6,308 nucleotides of DNA, taken from positions 1-6,308 of the forward strand of contig CAYSLA010000189.1 in NCBI GenBank assembly GCA_964431685.1, in the 5' to 3' direction. Below the pieces are notes generated by a model. It ran no database searches and was not told where the DNA came from. It worked only from the letters and a program-made list of their open reading frames with translations. Shown in pieces: positions 1 through 3,555 of the stretch (the first letter of the stretch is position 1; every line of letters starts with the position of its first letter). The stretch is from CAYSLA01 sp964431685. Lineage in GTDB: Bacteria; Armatimonadota; UBA5829. The translations under genes and the position numbers were made by a program.

Positions 1-43
1 GGGGTAAGGTACTCCCAGGTGTCGGACCTGTTTCAGATGGTGT

Positions 44-110
44 AGTACTGGGTTCTTGGGATGTAGGGGAGCACTTCGAAGTGCTCCGGCGTCGGCGGGT
101 GCCCAGTACT
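44..110. promoter_or_regulatory. Nested inverted repeats with a perfect 20-bp palindrome upstream of the prepilin gene
   Basis: Seen directly: GGAGCACTTCGAAGTGCTCC at 68-87 is its own reverse complement. As RNA it folds into an 8-bp stem with a TCGA loop. Outside it, AGTACTGGG (44-52) and CCCAGTACT (102-110) form a 9-bp inverted repeat, so the palindrome sits inside a second stem separated by unpaired flanks. No T-tract follows, so a classical intrinsic terminator is not clear. It could be the 3' end of an upstream transcript, an operator for a dimeric regulator, or a leader structure for the gene at 133. The structure is certain; the role is not. Confidence 0.5.
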
Positions 111-120
111 GAGTTTGACC

Positions 121-126
121 AGAGGA
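121..126 (+). promoter_or_regulatory. Ribosome binding site that decides the start of the prepilin gene
   Basis: AGAGGA lies 6 bases before ATG 133, a good Shine-Dalgarno distance. It directly abuts the alternative ATG at 127 and lies inside the reading frame of an alternative TTG at 115, so neither of those is well served. The choice of 133 also gives a normal short prepilin leader. Confidence 0.55.
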
Positions 127-132
127 ATGGCT

Positions 133-822
133 ATGTTTGTAAGAAGATACGGTTTTACACTTATTGAACTACTTGTTGTAATTGCGATCATTGCGATTCT
201 CGCAGCAATACTATTCCCCATTTTTGCGCGCGCCAGGGATTCCGGCATCCGCGTGCGCTGCACCGCGCAGCTCAAACAGTGGCACCTGGCAATCAGCTCC
301 TACGCTCAGGATTATGACGGCGTGATGCCCGGTCAGTTGTACGACGACAACAGATACAACATTGACGTGTGGGGAAGGCCGCAGCAGTGCTGGGCAAGGA
401 AAATGGACGAATACGTCAGGAACAAGAACGGCATCTCGATCTGCCCGTCGAATCCGGACGTTCCCTCGCAGATGATAGCGATGGAGGAGTGGACATCGTA
501 TCTGTTCCCGCGTTTCTGCAACTATCAGAAGATCGACGCCGTGCAATCTCCGACCACCATAGTAATGATGTATGAGCGTGGAGGGGTGAGCGTTCACTGG
601 GGGACTTATCCAAATCCTACTCCCGTCGAGAAATGGACGACTGCCATGCCTCCGAAGTGGGATAGCGGGAACCCTGCTTCGTCGTTTCCAAGGGGAATAG
701 GGGTGCACAACGGCGGGTCGAACTTTCTGTTTCTCGACGGACACGTCAAGTGGATGAAGCAAGGAACAGCGCCTGTGGAGATGTTCTGGGAACCGTGGAT
801 GAAGTATACGCCAAGAAGTTAG
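133..822 (+). CDS. Prepilin-type N-terminal cleavage/methylation protein with H-X9-DG tail (pseudopilin-like)
   Basis: The 229-residue product starts with a seven-residue basic leader, MFVRRYG, then FTLIELL. This is the classic type IV prepilin/pseudopilin site: cleavage after Gly7, Phe8 as new N-terminus, and Glu at mature position 5 (Glu12). A hydrophobic helix follows to about residue 28, then 'FARAR'. The single N-terminal segment would hold the protein in the inner membrane until assembly. The C-terminal part is globular and ends with His192, nine residues, then Asp202-Gly203 and HVKW, the H-X9-DG signature of large paralogous families in Planctomycetes and Armatimonadota (DUF1559-like). 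Members of these families occur in many copies per genome and their exact role is unknown. No pilus or secretion machinery genes are visible here, so this is probably a solitary surface or minor-pilin-like protein. ATG 133 is preferred over TTG 115 and ATG 127 from ribosome binding site spacing. A structured 178-bp gap separates it from the next gene. Confidence 0.88.
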   Translation: MFVRRYGFTLIELLVVIAIIAILAAILFPIFARARDSGIRVRCTAQLKQWHLAISSYAQDYDGVMPGQLYDDNRYNIDVWGRPQQCWARKMDEYVRNKNGISICPSNPDVPSQMIAMEEWTSYLFPRFCNYQKIDAVQSPTTIVMMYERGGVSVHWGTYPNPTPVEKWTTAMPPKWDSGNPASSFPRGIGVHNGGSNFLFLDGHVKWMKQGTAPVEMFWEPWMKYTPRS

Positions 823-836
823 GCGGCGGTATTCCT

Positions 837-916
837 GTCAAGCCTATGCTTCGGGACTGTTTTCGTCCCGAAGCTGATGGAGGTCAAGCTGGCTTCGGGA
901 CAACCGTCCGCGAAGC
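837..916 (+). ncRNA. Two tandem copies of a hairpin unit with interchangeable arms (possible leader or terminator element)
   Basis: Unit 1 (837-874) is GTCAAGC, a 4-nt linker, GCTTCGGGAC (848-857), a 7-nt loop and GTCCCGAAGC (865-874), a perfect 10-bp stem. Unit 2 (883-916) repeats GTCAAGC, a 2-nt linker, GCTTCGGGAC (892-901), loop AACC and GTCCGCGAAGC (906-916), the same stem with one bulged G. Loops and linkers differ while stems are kept, which argues that the fold matters. The arm at 865-874 can also pair perfectly with 892-901, so two mutually exclusive folds exist. No T-tract follows, so simple intrinsic termination is uncertain. I recognise no known riboswitch class. Its position between the prepilin gene and the next start fits a terminator pair or the 5' leader of the gene at 1001. 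Confidence 0.5.
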
Positions 917-929
917 ATATCACACCGAG

Positions 930-969
930 GACTGCATAGGAACTCCTGAATTGGTGGAGTCTGGCAGTC
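930..969 (+). other. Third stem-loop in the leader before the double-module gene
   Basis: GACTGC (930-935) pairs with GCAGTC (964-969), and inside it ACTCC (942-946) pairs with GGAGT (956-960), giving an irregular two-part stem. It ends 17 bases before the AAGGAG ribosome binding site of the gene at 1001. It may complete a three-stem 5' untranslated region together with the tandem hairpins upstream. Stems this short can arise by chance. Confidence 0.3.
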
Positions 970-1000
970 GAATACGACAGACAAGTAAGGAGATGGTGAA

Positions 1001-2638
1001 ATGACAAGAAAGACAGTAGTATTGGCAGTGATTCTCGTGATCGTTGCCGCAAGCACGGTGTTTGCCGGCCAGACGGTGGAGTTGTCGCCGAGCCTGCAGT
1101 TGAGAGTCGATGGCTGGGGTAACGTGGTCGACAATGTGATGGTCGCGTGGGCCGACGGTGGTGAGTATCGTCAGTGTGCTGAGTTCGATATCAGCCCATA
1201 CAAGGGCAAGTCACTTGTCAGCGCGACCCTGCAGTTTGACGCGGGGGCGATATGGGCCGGCGGGTACTACCTTGATGTAGACCAGATTCCATCCGACCTG
1301 TGGATCGACTCAAGCGACTTTGGTTCGGCCTCCATGGCAAAGGTGGCGCAGAACCAGTGGAACAACGGCGGCAAGTCGTTTGACGTCACGGCTCTGGTCA
1401 TAGAGGCTCTGCCTTCGTCCTATCCAAACCCCGGATCGTATCCCTGGGGCAAGGGCATCCAGTTCCGCATGTCGGACAGCAGCGGACTGCAGCTTACCTA
1501 CGGATACACTGTGTCCAACGTGAAGCTTGTTCTGCAGTTTGACTCAGCCGAACTAGCTCCTGCCCAGAGGATGAGAGTGGACAGTTGGGGTGGAGTGCAC
1601 CCCTCAAGCATCCAGGTGTGTTTTGCGGACGGGGGAGAGTATCGCCAGGCCGCCGAGTTTGACATCAGCCCGTATGTCGGCAAGAGCGTAATGAGAGCTA
1701 CTCTGTCATTCAGCGCTCAGGCCATGTGGGCCGGTGGATACGTGCTGGAAGTTGACCAGATTCCATCCGATCTATGGATAGACTCGGGTGATTTCGGTTC
1801 AGCATCCCTTGCAAAGGTGACGGAGAGTCACTGGAACAACGGTGCAATGTTCTTTGATGTTACTGCGCTTGTTGCAGCGGCGCTGCCGTCGGCTATCCCA
1901 AATCCGGGCGAGTACCCCTGGGGCCGGGGCATCCAGTTCCGCTGGTCGGACAACAACGGCCAGCAGTTAGAATACGGTTACGCTTTGTCGAACGTGAGGC
2001 TTGCCCTGGATTTTGAAGCTCCGACGTACACAATTGGTGAGCTGAAGGCCCAACCTAACGGCTCTCTTGGCCAGGTTAACGATGCGGTTGTCACGGCCAC
2101 GCCGCTGGCGGGCGTGTACTATGCGCAGGCGGAGAACCTGGCCAACGGCATACGCGTGAAGAACGGGCCCGCGTTCGCGGTTGACGATAAGCTCAACATA
2201 ACCGGCACTGTCCGGACTGAGGCTTATGGCGAGCGCTACGTAGACGTTCTCACCGCGACAAAGGTGGGCACGGGGCATATCACCCCGGTTGCTATGGAGA
2301 CAAAAGCCGTCGGCGGCGGTGAGTGGAACTACAACGCGACCACCGGCGCCGGCTATCTCGGCACGGTGGACAGCGCCGGCCTCAACAACATGGGGACTCT
2401 AGTCACGACGTGGGGACAGATAATGGACAGTGGAGATGGCCTCACGTTCTGGCTGATGGGTGCTGATGGCAGGTTCATTGAGTGCGCAGATTACTCCACT
2501 AACCCCACATCTTACATTGGCGCCTACACATTGGGGGCGGTGACCGGGGTTGTGGCTGTTCGTGATCTGGTGGGTGGTCTAATCGACCCTCTGATCGTAC
2601 TGAGAAACGGAACTCAGGACTTTGTTGGCCTGCAGTAA
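1001..2638 (+). CDS. Secreted protein with two copies of a ~157-residue beta module and a tandem OB-like region
   Basis: The 545-residue product begins with a Sec signal peptide (basic MTRK, hydrophobic core, cleavage predicted after VFA, residue 22). Two homologous modules follow at about 25-181 and 184-340, with a period of 158 codons. Shared landmarks are LRVD/MRVD-WG, ADGGEYRQ, EFDISPY, the block DQIPSDLWIDS, DFGSAS, WNNG, FDVTALV, PNPG, PWG and GIQFR. The EFDIS...FDVTALV layout recalls DNRLRE/CBM96-type carbohydrate-binding beta-sandwiches, but that is inference. Residues 344-545 look like two OB-fold-like domains: IGELKAQPNGS, VRTEAYGERY (404-413) and GLNNMGTLV (460-468). There is no PEP-CTERM or other anchor, so the mature protein should be released or held non-covalently. 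AAGGAG at 987-992 lies 8 bases before the ATG. No catalytic residues can be named. The next two genes encode relatives of the module. Probable role: extracellular binding or structural protein. Confidence 0.82.
   Translation: MTRKTVVLAVILVIVAASTVFAGQTVELSPSLQLRVDGWGNVVDNVMVAWADGGEYRQCAEFDISPYKGKSLVSATLQFDAGAIWAGGYYLDVDQIPSDLWIDSSDFGSASMAKVAQNQWNNGGKSFDVTALVIEALPSSYPNPGSYPWGKGIQFRMSDSSGLQLTYGYTVSNVKLVLQFDSAELAPAQRMRVDSWGGVHPSSIQVCFADGGEYRQAAEFDISPYVGKSVMRATLSFSAQAMWAGGYVLEVDQIPSDLWIDSGDFGSASLAKVTESHWNNGAMFFDVTALVAAALPSAIPNPGEYPWGRGIQFRWSDNNGQQLEYGYALSNVRLALDFEAPTYTIGELKAQPNGSLGQVNDAVVTATPLAGVYYAQAENLANGIRVKNGPAFAVDDKLNITGTVRTEAYGERYVDVLTATKVGTGHITPVAMETKAVGGGEWNYNATTGAGYLGTVDSAGLNNMGTLVTTWGQIMDSGDGLTFWLMGADGRFIECADYSTNPTSYIGAYTLGAVTGVVAVRDLVGGLIDPLIVLRNGTQDFVGLQ
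1073..1543 (+). repeat. Module copy 1 (residues 25-181 of the double-module protein)
   Basis: This copy carries the full motif set: WADGGEYR, EFDISPY, DQIPSDLWIDS, SDFGSASMAKV, NQWNNGGKSFDVTALV, PNPGSYPWGKGIQF. It is closest to the copy in the gene at 2769, including at nucleotide level. Confidence 0.8.
1550..2020 (+). repeat. Module copy 2 (residues 184-340 of the double-module protein)
   Basis: It follows copy 1 after a two-residue linker. It keeps FADGGEYRQAAEFDISPY, DQIPSDLWIDS, DFGSASLAKV, WNNG, FDVTALV and GIQFRWSD. Its N-terminal section is more diverged (HPSSIQVCF in place of VVDNVMVAW). Confidence 0.8.
2030..2635 (+). repeat. OB-like tandem region, copy A
   Basis: Residues 344-545 match residues 188-370 of the gene at 3556 in order. 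Both have TI-x3-K-x-Q-x-(N/D)GS at the start, VRT...GERY at the end of the first half, and GLNN(M/V)G-x-LV opening the second half. The alternating beta pattern with GIRV and a VTGVV-type strand fits the OB-fold-like domains seen in secreted proteins of Armatimonadota and related phyla. The fold assignment is inference. Confidence 0.55.
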
Positions 2639-2652
2639 GAACAAATGGATGG

Positions 2653-2683
2653 TGCACAGCCGCGTGACGTGCGCGGCTGTGCA
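2653..2683 (+). terminator. Strong hairpin after the double-module gene
   Basis: TGCACAGCCGCG (2653-2664) pairs perfectly with CGCGGCTGTGCA (2672-2683), a 12-bp GC-rich stem with a 7-nt loop, and can extend outward by two or three pairs including wobbles. It starts 15 bases after the TAA. No T-tract follows (TCGCGTTCGC), so termination could be inefficient or factor-assisted; it could also protect the mRNA 3' end. Confidence 0.6.
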
Positions 2684-2768
2684 TCGCGTTCGCAATCCAC
2701 ACATGGAACGACATAGCGCTCACAAGGCGCAAATATAAAATGAATGTCGTTATAGGAGGGAGACTACA

Positions 2769-3386
2769 ATGAAAAAGGTCTTTGCAGCTACACTAATGCT
2801 TCTCGTGTTCGCGTCCGCGGTAGTCGCGGACTCCGTCGTCCTGTCCCCCGTCAGGCAACTTAGAGTTGATGGCTGGGGAGGAGTGGTCGACAATGTCATG
2901 GTCGCTTGGGCGGATGGCGGTGAGTACCGCGTGGCAGCGGAGTTTGACATCAGCCCCTACATCGGCAACATCATCAACAGCGCCAGTCTGACATTCAACG
3001 CTGGCGCGATCTGGGCCGGCGGCTATGTCCTCTGTGTCGACCAGATTCCATCCGACCTCTGGATAGACCAAAGCGACTTTGGCTCGGCTTCTATGGCAAC
3101 TGTGGCCGCGAACCAGTGGAACAATGGTGGGAAGTCGTTTGACGTAACATCGCTGGTCGGTGCGGCTCTTCCGTCGTCATATCCCAATCCGGGATACTAT
3201 CCCTGGGGCAAGGGCATCCAGTTCCGCTGGTCTGACAGCAGCGGTCAGCAGCTTACTTACGGATACACCGTGACTAACGCTAAGCTGACCCTTGACTACT
3301 CGCCGGTGCCCGAGCCCGGCTCAATGCTCGCTCTCGGCAGCGGACTACTTGGACTGGCTGGAATGGTTATCCGCCGCAGAGCATAG
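2769..3386 (+). CDS. Small PEP-CTERM protein carrying a single copy of the shared module
   Basis: The 205-residue product has a Sec signal peptide (MKKVFAATLMLLVFASAVVA, cleavage after residue 20), one shared module at about 21-177, and a PEP-CTERM tail. The tail is PVPEPGS at 179-185, a hydrophobic stretch at 186-201 and a final RRRA. PEP-CTERM proteins are recognised by an exosortase (EpsH/XrtA family), which processes the tail during export to the cell surface; they are associated with exopolysaccharide-producing, biofilm-forming bacteria. No exosortase gene lies in this window. The module is nearly the same as copy 1 of the preceding gene, with long stretches of shared nucleotide sequence, so a recent duplication is likely. 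A strong AGGAGGG (2754-2760) sits 8 bases before the ATG, suggesting high expression. Its simple plan suggests an anchored display form of the module found in the released neighbours. Binding partner unknown. Confidence 0.88.
   Translation: MKKVFAATLMLLVFASAVVADSVVLSPVRQLRVDGWGGVVDNVMVAWADGGEYRVAAEFDISPYIGNIINSASLTFNAGAIWAGGYVLCVDQIPSDLWIDQSDFGSASMATVAANQWNNGGKSFDVTSLVGAALPSSYPNPGYYPWGKGIQFRWSDSSGQQLTYGYTVTNAKLTLDYSPVPEPGSMLALGSGLLGLAGMVIRRRA
2829..3299 (+). repeat. Module copy 3 (residues 21-177 of the PEP-CTERM protein)
   Basis: It carries the whole motif set: LRVDGWGGVVDNVMVAWADG, EFDISPY, DQIPSDLWIDQSDFGSASMA, NQWNNGGKSFDVTSLV, PNPGYYPWGKGIQFRWSDSS. It defines the module as an independent unit, because it is the only domain between the signal peptide and the sorting tail. 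Confidence 0.8.
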
Positions 3387-3413
3387 GGAATACAGATACT
3401 GGATGTGCTGTAA

Positions 3414-3441
3414 GCGGGTGGCGTGAGCCGGCGTCACCCGC
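3414..3441 (+). terminator. Hairpin after the PEP-CTERM gene
   Basis: GCGGGTG (3414-3420) pairs with CACCCGC (3435-3441). The stem can extend inward by four pairs, two of them G-U wobbles, leaving a 6-nt loop. It begins 28 bases after the TAG and is followed by a mildly T-rich stretch, ATTCTGTCTCTTC, which makes it the most terminator-like structure in the window. Confidence 0.55.
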
Positions 3442-3456
3442 ATTCTGTCTCTTCGT

Positions 3457-3539
3457 GTGATGCGATGCTGGTTGATCAGTCGAATCGGCATCGCATGACG
3501 TGAGTATGCAGATGATCGCATCACGGGCCTATCGCCCGT
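3457..3539 (+). promoter_or_regulatory. Possible switchable leader before the beta-helix gene
   Basis: ATGCGATGC (3460-3468) pairs with GCATCGCAT (3488-3496), extendable inward with wobble pairs. The same left arm, as GTGATGCGAT (3457-3466), can instead pair perfectly with ATCGCATCAC (3515-3524). The second pairing would displace the first and slightly clip a third hairpin, ACGGGC (3523-3528) with GCCCGT (3534-3539), which ends 16 bases before the ATG at 3556 and just before its AGGGA site. The right arms are near-identical direct repeats (ATCGCAT-G/C-ACG) 25 bases apart. This fits an attenuator or translation-control leader, but chance pairing is possible. No known riboswitch recognised. Confidence 0.35.
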
Positions 3540-3555
3540 TGCAGGGAAAGACGGT

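Noticed and set aside
1..45. Possible C-terminal tail of an upstream gene ending in TAG at 43-45
   Set aside because: The frame is open for only 14 codons, another frame is open too, and no family feature is visible, so an upstream coding end cannot be supported.
115..132. TTG 115 or ATG 127 as start of the prepilin gene
   Set aside because: Neither has a properly spaced ribosome binding site; AGAGGA at 121-126 fits ATG 133, which also gives a normal short prepilin leader.
211..762. Long antisense frame opposite the prepilin gene
   Set aside because: It is a by-product of codon bias in the prepilin gene, with low-complexity Arg/His/Pro-rich translation and no start context.
823..1000. Cyclic di-GMP or other known riboswitch in the leader of the double-module gene
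   Set aside because: The conserved core bases of the GEMM class and other common classes were looked for by eye and not found; only the unusual hairpin pairs are supported.
2704..2720. Sigma-54 type promoter (TGG-AAC ... GC) as reported for some PEP-CTERM genes
   Set aside because: The GG-to-GC spacing is wrong by one base on either reading and the TTGC core is absent; the region before 1001 also fails the spacing.
2734..2739. TATAAA as a -10 promoter element before the PEP-CTERM gene
   Set aside because: The local A/T-rich stretch is suggestive, but no convincing -35 box lies at the right distance, and A/T richness alone is not enough.
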